From DASYAE01 sp036501535 (lineage in GTDB: Bacteria > Actinomycetota > Actinomycetes > Streptomycetales > Catenulisporaceae): a stretch of 38,514 nucleotides of DNA. The translations under genes and the position numbers were made by a program. The stretch covers positions 1 through 38,514 of the forward strand of contig DASYAE010000283.1 in assembly GCA_036501535.1 (NCBI GenBank), read 5' to 3'. Under the pieces are notes generated by a model, which saw only the letters and a list, made by a program, of their open reading frames with translations, had not been told where the DNA came from and ran no database searches. Shown here one piece after another: positions 15,552-23,346 of this stretch (position 1 is the first letter of the stretch; each line of letters opens with the position of its first letter).

Positions 15552-17252
15552 ATGAATTCTCGGGGGCCCGATGTTCAATACATCGACGGCCGATACGCGC
15601 TGACCCAACGGCTAGGCCGCACGGGGCGGGTCTGGCGCGCGTTCGACACGCGCCAGCAGTTCGAGGTCGCCATGCGGGAGCTGCGACTCGCCGACGCAGA
15701 GCTCGTCGAGACCGACCCGATCGGCGCGGACTCGCTGCGCCGCAGGGTCCTGGCGGAGGCGGGCGCGCTCGCCCAGCTGCGGCACCCGAACGTGGTGAGC
15801 ATCGTCGACCTCGTCGACGCGGCGTCCGTGCGCTACCCCTGGATGGTCATGGAGCTGGTCGCCGGCGGCTCGCTGGAGGACCACCTGACCCGCAGGCTGC
15901 TGACACCGCGCGAGGCGGCCTCGGTCGGCCGCAGCATGCTCGCCGCGCTCGCCGCGGCCCGGGCGGTCGGCATCCTGCACCGCAACCTCAAGCCGTCCAA
16001 CGTGCTGCTGCGGCCGGACGGCACCCCGCTGCTCACCGACTTCGCCCTGACCAGCCCGCGCGACGCCGGCCGGCAGGCCGCGTCCGGGACGCTGACCGGC
16101 TCGCCCGACTACATCGCGCCGGAGCGGGTGCGCGGCGAGGAGGGCGACCCGGCCTCGGACCTGTGGTCGCTCGGCATGGTCCTCTACGTCGCGGTGGCCG
16201 GCCGCAACCCGCTGCACCGCGGCACCGACCTGGCCACCATGGCCGCCGTGCTGGACGAGCCGCTGCCGCTGCCGGCGCAGGCCGGGTCGCTGGCCGAGGC
16301 GCTCTCCGCGCTGCTCGTGCGCGACCCTGTGGCCCGGCCCGGCATGGACGTGCTCGACCGGATGCTCGCCGACGCCCAGCGCGACCAGGCGGCCTGGACC
16401 GCGCCGCCGGCCCGCGGCGCCGACCCGTTCGCCGGCCGGGCCGCGGCCGGGCCCGGGCACCGCGAACACCAGGAGCCCCCGTCCTCGTGGACGCCTGACG
16501 AGCGGGATCAGCGGGATCAGCGGGATCAGCCCCCGCCGAGGGCGGCCAGGTCCGAGCCGGCCGAGAAGAAGCCGGTGCCGAAGCGTACTCCGGCCGAGCC
16601 GGCCCAACGCGGCGGCCGCCGGGTCGCCGTGGTGGTCGCCTCGGTCGCCGCGATGGGCTTGGTCGGCGCGCTGCTCTGGGTCGTCACCGGCGGCGGCAGC
16701 GCCAACGCCACCGGGGACCAGGGAGCGGGCCAGACGACGGCCCCGCCCTCCACGAGCGCGTCGTCCTCCGCCTCGCTGTCGCCTTCGACCTCGGCCTCGG
16801 GCCTGAACCTGCTCACGCCGGCCGGCATGAACACCCTGGTCAGCTCGCTGAGCCAGGCGATCGGCGGCACGCAGGTGCTGCAGCTGACGGTCTACTCGAC
16901 CTACGCCCTGATGGAGGTCCCGGACAAGACCACCAGCGGCACGTACGACAGCTACGAGTACAGCAACGGCCAGGCCCAGCTCCTGACCGGCGGCAGCATC
17001 ACCCCGCCGGGCGACTCGACCATGAGCATGAGCTCGGTCAACTGGAACGTGCTGACGTCCCTCCTGCAGAAGGCCGCCGCCAACCTCAACGTGCGCAACC
17101 CGACCAGCGAGTACATCGTGATGGACCCGAACTGGCCGGAGGCCGCCGCCGGCCCCTCGCTGCGCGTCTACATCAGCAACGGGACCAACACCGGTTACCT
17201 GGTCAGCGACACCAGCGGCAACATCCAGAACAGTTATCCGTTCACGCCCTGA
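15552..17252 (+). CDS. Membrane-anchored Ser/Thr pseudokinase with extracellular sensor domain
   Basis: This protein of about 566 residues has a PknB-type kinase fold at about residues 14-275. The glycine loop is shortened to LGRTGRVWRA, the VAxK lysine is Arg (VAMREL, R42) and HRD is HRN (ILHRNLKPSN, N145). DFG is DFA (D163), while the APE-like IAPER is kept. Loss of both the ATP-binding Lys and the catalytic Asp marks it as a pseudokinase. A charged linker with a DQR repeat (three 9-bp units, 16501-16527) leads to a membrane helix at about 357-379. A Ser/Thr linker follows, then an extracellular domain of about 150 residues (LQLTVYSTYALMEVPD, SEYIVMDPNWPE), a type seen after the helix in other actinobacterial kinases. 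It probably acts by binding, not phosphorylation. The start was chosen from the -10 position; GTG 15492 would add 20 residues. Confidence 0.85.
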   Translation: MNSRGPDVQYIDGRYALTQRLGRTGRVWRAFDTRQQFEVAMRELRLADAELVETDPIGADSLRRRVLAEAGALAQLRHPNVVSIVDLVDAASVRYPWMVMELVAGGSLEDHLTRRLLTPREAASVGRSMLAALAAARAVGILHRNLKPSNVLLRPDGTPLLTDFALTSPRDAGRQAASGTLTGSPDYIAPERVRGEEGDPASDLWSLGMVLYVAVAGRNPLHRGTDLATMAAVLDEPLPLPAQAGSLAEALSALLVRDPVARPGMDVLDRMLADAQRDQAAWTAPPARGADPFAGRAAAGPGHREHQEPPSSWTPDERDQRDQRDQPPPRAARSEPAEKKPVPKRTPAEPAQRGGRRVAVVVASVAAMGLVGALLWVVTGGGSANATGDQGAGQTTAPPSTSASSSASLSPSTSASGLNLLTPAGMNTLVSSLSQAIGGTQVLQLTVYSTYALMEVPDKTTSGTYDSYEYSNGQAQLLTGGSITPPGDSTMSMSSVNWNVLTSLLQKAAANLNVRNPTSEYIVMDPNWPEAAAGPSLRVYISNGTNTGYLVSDTSGNIQNSYPFTP

Positions 17253-17512
17253 TCACCGCCCGTGCTTTTGTCAGCACGCGCAGTCGCCGCTTGCCTTCGT
17301 GCCATGCCCTGCCGCCGCGAAATCCCGGCCGGTCGAAGGACCGGAAACGCGGGTAAGGACACCAGCAGGATCCTGGTCGGCCACGACCAGCCCGCCACCC
17401 TTCCAGGTTCGGCTGCCACAATGGCGCCCGGACCCGGTGCGGCGCGTCCGGTTGCCGGCCGGTGCGCGTGTCGCACCGCCGGGCGGGTCCCCTAGCACGA
17501 AGAGGAAGCTCC

Positions 17513-18529
17513 TTGACAATCGACGCCCCTGCGGCCGGGCCGGGCGGGCCGTGGCCGGTCGCCGCCCTCGACCTGGGCGGCACCAAGATCGCCGGCGCAC
17601 TGGTCGAGGCGGACGGCACGCTGCTCGGCCCGGTCCGCCGGCCGACCCCGCGGCTCGGCACCGCCGACCAGGTCGCCGCCGCCGTCACCGAGGTGCTGGA
17701 CCTGCTGGCCGCCGACCCGCGCTGGCCGTCCGCCGCCGCGGTCGGGATCGGCAGCGCCGGGCCGGTCGACCGGGAGCGCGGCACGGTCAGCCCGGTCAAC
17801 ATCCCGGCCTGGCGCGACTTCCCGCTGGCCGAGCACGTCCGGGAGGCCACCGGCCGGCCGGTCGCGCTGGCCGGCGACGCGGTGGCGTTCGCGGCGGCGG
17901 AGCACTGGCTCGGCGCCGCTGCGGGGTTCGACAACGCGCTGTGCATCGTGGTCTCCACCGGCGTCGGCGGCGGGCTCGTGCTCGACGGCCGGCTGTATGT
18001 CGGGCGCACCGGCAATGCGGGTCATATCGGCCATATCAGCGTCGACCAGTTCGGGCCGCGCTGCCCCTGCGGCGGGCGCGGCTGCGTCGAGCTGTACACG
18101 AGCGGCACGTCGATCGCCAGGTGGTACCGCGAGCAGGGCGGCGCCGAGCGCGACGCGGCGGCCATCGGCGTCGCGGCCGGCCGCGGCGAGGAGCTGGCGG
18201 TGGCGGCCTACGACCGGGCCGCGCGGGCGCTGGCGGCGGCGATCGCGGCCACCGCCTCGCTGGCAGAGGTCGAAGTCGCCGTGATCGGCGGCGGCGTCGC
18301 GCAGTCGGGGGAGGTGCTGCTCGAGCCGCTGCGCCGGCACCTGGCCGACTACGCCGCGCTGCCGTTCGCCGCCAACGTCAGGGTCCTGCCCGCGATGCTG
18401 GGCACGGACGCCGGGCTGGTCGGCGCGGCCGCGCTCGCGGCGGGTCCCGCGGCGGCGTCGAAGCCGGGGTCGAAGTCGGCGTCGACGGCGCAGCGCGCGA
18501 CGCTCGCCGACGCGCTGCCGATCGAATAA
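17513..18529 (+). CDS. ROK family protein (sugar kinase-like)
   Basis: This 338-residue protein belongs to the ROK family of sugar kinases such as glucokinase and N-acetylmannosamine kinase. The phosphate-binding loop is ALDLGGTKIAGALV. The catalytic Asp is in GDAVAFAAAEHW, where the usual Asn two residues later is Val. The ROK signature with zinc site is GHIGHISVDQFGPRCPCGGRGCVE, its CxCGxxGC Cys residues and His intact. No DNA-binding domain precedes it, so it is an enzyme-type and not a repressor-type ROK. TTG 17513 follows GAGGAAG by four bases and is preferred to an in-frame GTG at 17462. The sugar is unknown. It lies 4 kb from the carbohydrate locus and transcription runs toward the MDR gene 42 bases downstream. 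Confidence 0.88.
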   Translation: MTIDAPAAGPGGPWPVAALDLGGTKIAGALVEADGTLLGPVRRPTPRLGTADQVAAAVTEVLDLLAADPRWPSAAAVGIGSAGPVDRERGTVSPVNIPAWRDFPLAEHVREATGRPVALAGDAVAFAAAEHWLGAAAGFDNALCIVVSTGVGGGLVLDGRLYVGRTGNAGHIGHISVDQFGPRCPCGGRGCVELYTSGTSIARWYREQGGAERDAAAIGVAAGRGEELAVAAYDRAARALAAAIAATASLAEVEVAVIGGGVAQSGEVLLEPLRRHLADYAALPFAANVRVLPAMLGTDAGLVGAAALAAGPAAASKPGSKSASTAQRATLADALPIE

Positions 18530-18571
18530 GGTCACGACATAGCGCGACTGCGCGAACTAGGCTTCCGTCCC

Positions 18572-19582
18572 ATGACGACGCCCACATATCGCGAAGTCCA
18601 TCTCGTCGCGCGCCCGCACGGCGCGCTCACCGACGACCTGTTCCGCATCGCCGAGCTCCCGATCCCCGAGCCGGCGCCCGGGCAGGTCCTGGTGCGCAAC
18701 ACGGTGATGGCCGTCGCCGCGGTCATGCGGACCCTGATGAACGAGATCGACACCCCCGGCGTGCGGTTCCAGTCGTACGAGCTCGGCGCGCCGCCGCACG
18801 GCCCCGCGGTCGGCGAGGTCGTCGCGGCGCCCGGCACCGCCCTCGCGCCCGGCGACCTCGTCTCGCACCGGCAGGGCTGGCGCGAGTACTCGCTGGTCGC
18901 CGAGGCCGACGCGCGCAGGCTCGAGCCGGGCGCGCTGCCCGATCCGGCCGCGTACCTCGCGCAGGGCGCCACGGCCTGGATGGGCGTCGTGCGCGGCGCC
19001 GAGGTGCGCGACGGGGACACGGTCTTCGTCAGCGGGGCCGCGGGCGGCGTCGGCACGCTGGCCGGGCAGGCCGCCCGCCTGCGCGGCGCCGCGCGGCTCA
19101 TCGGCAGCACGAGCACGAAGGCCAAGGCCGACTACCTGACCGCCGAACTCGGGTACGACGCGGTCGTGCTGCGCGGGACGGCCCCCATCGAGGAGCAGCT
19201 GCGCGCCGCCGCGCCCGACGGCATCGACGCGGTGATCGACAACGTGGGCGGCGAACAGCTCGAGGCGGCCATCGCGGTGGCCCGGCGCAGGGCCCGTATC
19301 GCCGTGGTCGGCGCACTGTCGAGCCAGCTCTCTGATGCAGCGCCGCAGAAGACCGGGGTCGACACGCTCTCGCTGGTCTCGCGCGGGATCACGCTGCGCG
19401 GCGTGGCGCTGTTCGACCACTTCGACATCGCCCCGGAGTGGTACCACGTGTTCGCGGCCGGCCTGCGCGACGGCACGCTCAAGTTCCCGCACGCCCGCCT
19501 GAAGGGCATCGACCAGGCTCCCCGCGCCCTGCGCGAGCTGGTCGAGGGCCGCCACATCGGAGCCGTGGTGGTCGACCTCTGA
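18572..19582 (+). CDS. NADP-dependent MDR oxidoreductase, PTGR/CurA type
   Basis: This 336-residue enzyme resembles the leukotriene B4 12-hydroxydehydrogenase/prostaglandin reductase group (curcumin reductase CurA), which reduces alpha,beta-unsaturated carbonyls with NADPH. Visible marks are GPAVGEVVAAPGTALAPGDLV, the nucleotide-binding SGAAGGVGTLAGQAARL, the IDAVIDNVGGEQLEAAI strand and the substrate loop region FDHFDIAPEW. There are no structural zinc Cys residues, as expected. A weak -10 (TAGGCT, 18558-18563) lies eight bases before ATG 18572, and no Shine-Dalgarno sequence is visible, so it may be another leaderless gene. It is convergent with the TetR gene, three bases away. Confidence 0.9.
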   Translation: MTTPTYREVHLVARPHGALTDDLFRIAELPIPEPAPGQVLVRNTVMAVAAVMRTLMNEIDTPGVRFQSYELGAPPHGPAVGEVVAAPGTALAPGDLVSHRQGWREYSLVAEADARRLEPGALPDPAAYLAQGATAWMGVVRGAEVRDGDTVFVSGAAGGVGTLAGQAARLRGAARLIGSTSTKAKADYLTAELGYDAVVLRGTAPIEEQLRAAAPDGIDAVIDNVGGEQLEAAIAVARRRARIAVVGALSSQLSDAAPQKTGVDTLSLVSRGITLRGVALFDHFDIAPEWYHVFAAGLRDGTLKFPHARLKGIDQAPRALRELVEGRHIGAVVVDL

Positions 19583-19585
19583 CGC

Positions 19586-20242
19586 TCAGTTCTCCAGCTG
19601 CCGCTCCAGTCCGTCGAGGATCAGCCCCAGCCCGAAGCCGAACTCGTCGCCGTAGTCGTAGCCGGGCCGCATGATGTGCTGCACGGCCATCTCCACCAGG
19701 TGCGGGTAGTCCTGCGGGTCGAACTGCGCCATGAAGCCCGCCGCGGCCTCGCCCGCGTTCTGCGTCTCGAACGGCAGCGCGGCTTCTTCGAGGGCGAAGC
19801 CGTAGATGTAACTGTCCATCAGCGAATAAGCGTGTGCTGATAATTCAACGGTGAAGCCGCCGCGCCTCAGTGCGCCGATCACCGCGTCGTGGTGCCGCAG
19901 CGTGGCCGGGCCGGGGCTGGAGCGCGACTCCATCAGCGGGGTCGCCCACGGGTGGCGGCGCAGGACGGCGCGGGCCGAGTGGGCGCGCCGGCGCAGGGCG
20001 CTGCGCCAGTCCTCGTCGGCCGGGGGCAGGTCGATCTCGCCGAAGACGACATCGATGACGCCGTCGATGATCGCCTCCTTGTTCGCCACGTGGTGGTAGA
20101 GCGACATCGGCTTGACGCCGAGCTCGTCCGCGAGGGAGCGCATCGTCAGGGCCGCGATACCGCCCGCGTCCGCGACCGCGATCGCCGCGCCGAGCAGGCG
20201 CTCCCGGCTCAGCGGGGTCCGCTGCGGGTGCGGGTCGGCCAC
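19586..20242 (-). CDS. TetR family regulator (TetR_C class)
   Basis: This 218-residue repressor has an N-terminal helix-turn-helix typical of the Tet repressor-like group: LLGAAIAVADAGGIAALTMRSL, LGVKPMSLYHHVANKEAIID. Its C-terminal ligand and dimer domain contains SRSSPGPATLRHHDAVIGALR and SYIYGFALEEAALP. It begins at GTG 20242, seven bases after AGGAGG. It is divergent from a quinone oxidoreductase-like gene, and two copies of ACTTAGTAAG lie between them, so it probably represses that gene and perhaps itself. The inducer is likely a small electrophile or drug handled by the oxidoreductase, which is inference. Confidence 0.92.
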   Translation of the reverse strand: MADPHPQRTPLSRERLLGAAIAVADAGGIAALTMRSLADELGVKPMSLYHHVANKEAIIDGVIDVVFGEIDLPPADEDWRSALRRRAHSARAVLRRHPWATPLMESRSSPGPATLRHHDAVIGALRRGGFTVELSAHAYSLMDSYIYGFALEEAALPFETQNAGEAAAGFMAQFDPQDYPHLVEMAVQHIMRPGYDYGDEFGFGLGLILDGLERQLEN

Positions 20243-20258
20243 CTCTTCGCCTCCTGAC

Positions 20259-20286
20259 TTGACAGCTGGGGACAGCAGCGTACCGT
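20259..20286 (+). promoter_or_regulatory. Promoter of the oxidoreductase gene at 20329
   Basis: A consensus -35 TTGACA (20259-20264) is 16 bases from TACCGT (20281-20286). The first TetR half of the tandem operator overlaps the -10. Confidence 0.5.
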
Positions 20287-20310
20287 ACTTAGTAAGTCGT
20301 ACTTAGTAAG
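20285..20310. promoter_or_regulatory. Tandem TetR operator
   Basis: GTACTTAGTAAG occurs twice in direct repeat (20285-20296 and 20299-20310, 14-base period). Each copy contains the palindrome CTTAGTAAG. The site lies between the divergent TetR and oxidoreductase genes and overlaps the -10 and +1 of the latter. Confidence 0.75.
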
Positions 20311-20328
20311 GCTGGGAGGGAGACGGAG

Positions 20329-21378
20329 ATGGGACCGATCATGGAAGCCACGGAAGCGGAGCCGACGCCGGGTCAGGACGCGGCGACGCAGACCCCGGCG
20401 ACGATGACGATGCGGGCGATCGTGCAGGACGGGTACGGCACCCCGGACGTGCTGCGCGAGGCGCGGATCGAGCGGCCCGGCATCGCGGCCGGCGAGGTGC
20501 TGGTGCGGGTGCGGGCGGCCGGCGTCGACCGCGGTGTGCACCACTTCATGGCGGGCGAGCCGTACGCGGTGCGGCTCGGCCTCGGGCTGCGCGGGCCGAA
20601 GGGCCGGGTCGCCGGGATGGACGTCGCGGGCACGGTCGTCGCGGTCGGCGCGCGCGTGACCAAGTTCGTGGTCGGCGACGAGGTGTTCGGCGTCGGCCGT
20701 GGCTCGTTTGCGGAGTACACGGCGGCACGCGAGGACAGGCTGGCACGCAAGCCCGCCGGGCTGAGCTTCGAGCAGGTCGCTGTCATCGCGGTCTCCGGGG
20801 TCACCGCGCTGCGGGGCGTGCGCGACGCCGGACGCGTCCGGGCCGGACAGCACGTGCTGGTGATCGGAGCGTCGGGCGGCGTCGGGACGTACGCCGTGCA
20901 GCTGGCCAAGGCCTTCGACGCCGAGGTCACCGGCGTGTGCAGCACACAGAAGGCCGACCTGGTCCGCTCGATCGGCGCCGACCACGTGCTCGACTACACC
21001 CGCGACGACTTCGCCGACGGCAGCCGACGCTACGACGTGATCATCGACATCGCCGGAGACAGCCCCCTGTCTCGCCTGCGCCGGGCGCTCGCGCCGCGCG
21101 GGACGCTCGTCATCGCCGGCGGCGAGGTCGCCGGCAAGGTGCTCGGGATGGGCCGGCAGCTCCGGGCGCGCCTTTTGTCAGTGCTCGTGCGCCAGCGGCT
21201 GACCTCGTGCATCGCCATGCAGAACAGCGCTGACATGGAGGCTCTCAGTGAGCTCATCGAGGCCGGGAAGCTCAGCCCGGTGGTCGGTGCCGCCTACCCG
21301 CTGGCGCAGGCGGCCGACGCGATGCGCCTGCTCGGGTCCGGCGGGGCCCGCGGCAAGATCGCCGTCACGGTGGAATGA
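20329..21378 (+). CDS. NAD(P)-dependent zinc-free alcohol dehydrogenase/quinone reductase
   Basis: This 349-residue protein belongs to the MDR superfamily, quinone oxidoreductase branch. The N-terminal GroES-like domain contains RAIVQDGYGTPDVLRE and GRVAGMDVAGTVVAVG. The Rossmann domain has the glycine motif VLVIGASGGVGTYAVQLAKAF, then CSTQKADLVRSIGADHVLDY, a common NADPH-preferring pattern. The C-terminus ends GKIAVTVE as usual. No zinc ligands are present. ATG 20329 follows GGGAGGGAGACGGAG, a clear ribosome site, giving a 27-residue leader before the domain; ATG 20404 or 20410 would be a tighter start. It is regulated by the divergent TetR through the tandem operator and is convergent with the sugar permease gene. 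Confidence 0.9.
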   Translation: MGPIMEATEAEPTPGQDAATQTPATMTMRAIVQDGYGTPDVLREARIERPGIAAGEVLVRVRAAGVDRGVHHFMAGEPYAVRLGLGLRGPKGRVAGMDVAGTVVAVGARVTKFVVGDEVFGVGRGSFAEYTAAREDRLARKPAGLSFEQVAVIAVSGVTALRGVRDAGRVRAGQHVLVIGASGGVGTYAVQLAKAFDAEVTGVCSTQKADLVRSIGADHVLDYTRDDFADGSRRYDVIIDIAGDSPLSRLRRALAPRGTLVIAGGEVAGKVLGMGRQLRARLLSVLVRQRLTSCIAMQNSADMEALSELIEAGKLSPVVGAAYPLAQAADAMRLLGSGGARGKIAVTVE

Positions 21379-21400
21379 GGGCACGCATTCCGGCGGGGCC

Positions 21401-22273
21401 TCAGTCCTTCACCGACCCCGCCGTGATGCCCGCCGCGACATACCGCTGCGCGATGACCAGCAGCACGGTGGCCGGGATCGAGGCGACCACGGCCGTGGCC
21501 ATGATCGCGTTCCACTGCTGGTCGTTGTTGCCGATGTAGTGGTAGATGCCGAGCGTGATCGGCTGCCGGCCGCCGCCGCTGTCGAGGGTCGTGGCGAAGA
21601 CGAAGTCGGACCAGGCCCACAGGAACGCGAACAGCGAGACGGTCACCACCGCGTTGCGGCTCACCGGCAGCACGATCGACCAGAAGGTGCGCAGCCGCCC
21701 CGCCCCGTCCGTGAGCGCCGCCTGCAGCAGCTCCTCCGGGATGCCGGACATGAACGCGGTGAAGATCAGCACGGCGAACGGCACCGCGATGGTCGAGTCG
21801 GCGACCACGAGCCCTGTGACGGTGTTGATGTAGCCGGTGCTCAGCAGGATCGCGTAGAAGCCCATGGCCATGATGATCGAGGGGATCATCTGCGCGATCA
21901 GCAGCGCGAAGCTGAGGATCCCGCCGCCGCGCGGGCGCAGCTTGGCCAGCGCGTAGCCGGCCGGGGCGGAGACGACCAGGGTCAGCGCCACGGTCGCCAG
22001 GCCGATCATCAGGCTGTTGCCGAGGTACGGCAGCTGCTGGCTGAACACGGCGCGGTAGCCGTCGAGGGTGCCGTCGACCGGGATGAGGTTCGGCGGGGTC
22101 TTGCGCATGTTGCCGTCGGTGGTGAAGGACTCGTTGACCATCCAGTAGACCGGGAACAGCATGACCGCGGTCAGCACGACGCCGATCGCGGTCTTCACCC
22201 GGCTGCGGCCGCGGCGGCGCAGGCCGGTCCCGCCGGTCCGTCCGGCGCGGTCCGTGCGACTCGTGAGACTCAT
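21401..22273 (-). CDS. Sugar ABC transporter permease, MalG/CUT1 type
   Basis: This 290-residue inner-membrane protein is the second permease of a carbohydrate importer (CUT1). It has six helices and the EAA cytoplasmic loop QAALTDGAGRLRTFWSIVLP that contacts the ATPase. Family marks are MLFPVYWMVNESFTT near the N-terminus, APAGYALAKLRPRG, and the C-terminal end QRYVAAGITAGSVKD. The ATG overlaps the stop of the upstream permease as ATGA (22270-22273). It is the last gene of the operon. No ATPase gene accompanies it, so the importer probably borrows a shared MsiK-like ATPase encoded elsewhere. Confidence 0.93.
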   Translation of the reverse strand: MSLTSRTDRAGRTGGTGLRRRGRSRVKTAIGVVLTAVMLFPVYWMVNESFTTDGNMRKTPPNLIPVDGTLDGYRAVFSQQLPYLGNSLMIGLATVALTLVVSAPAGYALAKLRPRGGGILSFALLIAQMIPSIIMAMGFYAILLSTGYINTVTGLVVADSTIAVPFAVLIFTAFMSGIPEELLQAALTDGAGRLRTFWSIVLPVSRNAVVTVSLFAFLWAWSDFVFATTLDSGGGRQPITLGIYHYIGNNDQQWNAIMATAVVASIPATVLLVIAQRYVAAGITAGSVKD

Positions 22274-23322
22274 GCGTTCTGCCTCCGCTGCAGCCGGATG
22301 TAGATGAGCCCTGCGATCAGGGCCATGACGACCAGCAGGTTGCCGACCGCGGCGCCCGGGCCGAACTCGGGCAGCAGGTTGCCGAACCCGAGCTGGTAGG
22401 ACCAGGTGGCGAAGGTGCTCGAGGAGTCGACCGGGCCGCCCCGGGTCATGATCCAGATGATGTCGAAGACCTTGAGCGTGTAGACCAGGCCGAGCATCAG
22501 GGTGACCGCGCTGACCGGGCGCAGCAGCGGGAAGGTGATGCGCCAGAACTTCTGCCAGGTGCCGGCGCCGTCCAGCGCGGCGGCCTCGTTCAGCGAGTCC
22601 GGGATGGCCTGCAGCCCGCTGTAGATCAGCACCAGGTTGAACGGGATCCCGATCCAGATGTTGGCGATGATCACCGAGGCGAGCGACCAGTGCGGCGAGG
22701 TCAGCCAGTCGACCGGTCCGATCCCGGCGAAGTGCAGCGCGTAGTTGACCACGCCGGACTCGCTGTCGAGCATCCACGACCAGGTCGAGGCCGACACGAT
22801 CAGCGGCAGCAGCCAGGGCACGAGGAACAGCGCGCGCAGCGTGCCGGAGAGCCGGAAGTGCTGCGCGAAGAACACCGCCAGCGCCATCCCGATCGCGAAC
22901 TGGAACAGCAGGCTGATGAAGGTGAACAGCAGCGTGTTGACCAGGGCGGTGGCGAAGGTCGGGTCGTGCAGCACCGTGTCGTAGTTGGCCAGGCCGGTGA
23001 ACGGCGCTCCGCCGTGCACGAACGAGTAGACCGTGTAGTTGCGCAGGCTCAGGTCGAGGTTCCGGTAGAGCGGATAGGCGTAGAAGGCCAGCAGATAGAC
23101 GGTCAGCGGCGTGAGGAACGCCCACGCCGCCAGCTGGTTGGAGCGCGGACCGCGGCGGGCCCGGCCGGTCCTGCCGCCGCGGCCGGGCCGGCCCGGTGTC
23201 GCAGCCTCCTCATCCGGTCCGCCGTCCGCCGCCGGGCCCGCGGCACGGCCGAGGGCCGGGGCGGTCGCCGCCCCGGCCCGGCCGCGCACAGACCCGTGCG
23301 ATGTCTGTGCCGCGTGGTTCAT
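22270..23322 (-). CDS. Sugar ABC transporter permease, MalF/CUT1 type
   Basis: This 350-residue protein is the first permease of the same importer. A disordered N-terminal tail of about 65 residues rich in Gly, Ala and Arg precedes six helices, starting AAWAFLTPLTVYLLAFYAYPLYRN. The EAA loop is NEAAALDGAGTWQKFWRITFP, with the conserved Gly at the expected spacing. ATG 23322 follows GAGGAG. It lies 24 bases after the binding protein gene and overlaps the next permease gene. Together with the binding protein it forms a MsmE-MsmF-MsmG-like set for an oligosaccharide. Confidence 0.93.
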   Translation of the reverse strand: MNHAAQTSHGSVRGRAGAATAPALGRAAGPAADGGPDEEAATPGRPGRGGRTGRARRGPRSNQLAAWAFLTPLTVYLLAFYAYPLYRNLDLSLRNYTVYSFVHGGAPFTGLANYDTVLHDPTFATALVNTLLFTFISLLFQFAIGMALAVFFAQHFRLSGTLRALFLVPWLLPLIVSASTWSWMLDSESGVVNYALHFAGIGPVDWLTSPHWSLASVIIANIWIGIPFNLVLIYSGLQAIPDSLNEAAALDGAGTWQKFWRITFPLLRPVSAVTLMLGLVYTLKVFDIIWIMTRGGPVDSSSTFATWSYQLGFGNLLPEFGPGAAVGNLLVVMALIAGLIYIRLQRRQNA

Positions 23323-23346
23323 GAAGCTCCTCGTCGCATCGAGCGG

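Noticed and set aside
17269..17284. GTGCT...AGCAC stem after the pseudokinase gene as terminator
   Set aside because: The stem is only five base pairs, too weak to call against the background.
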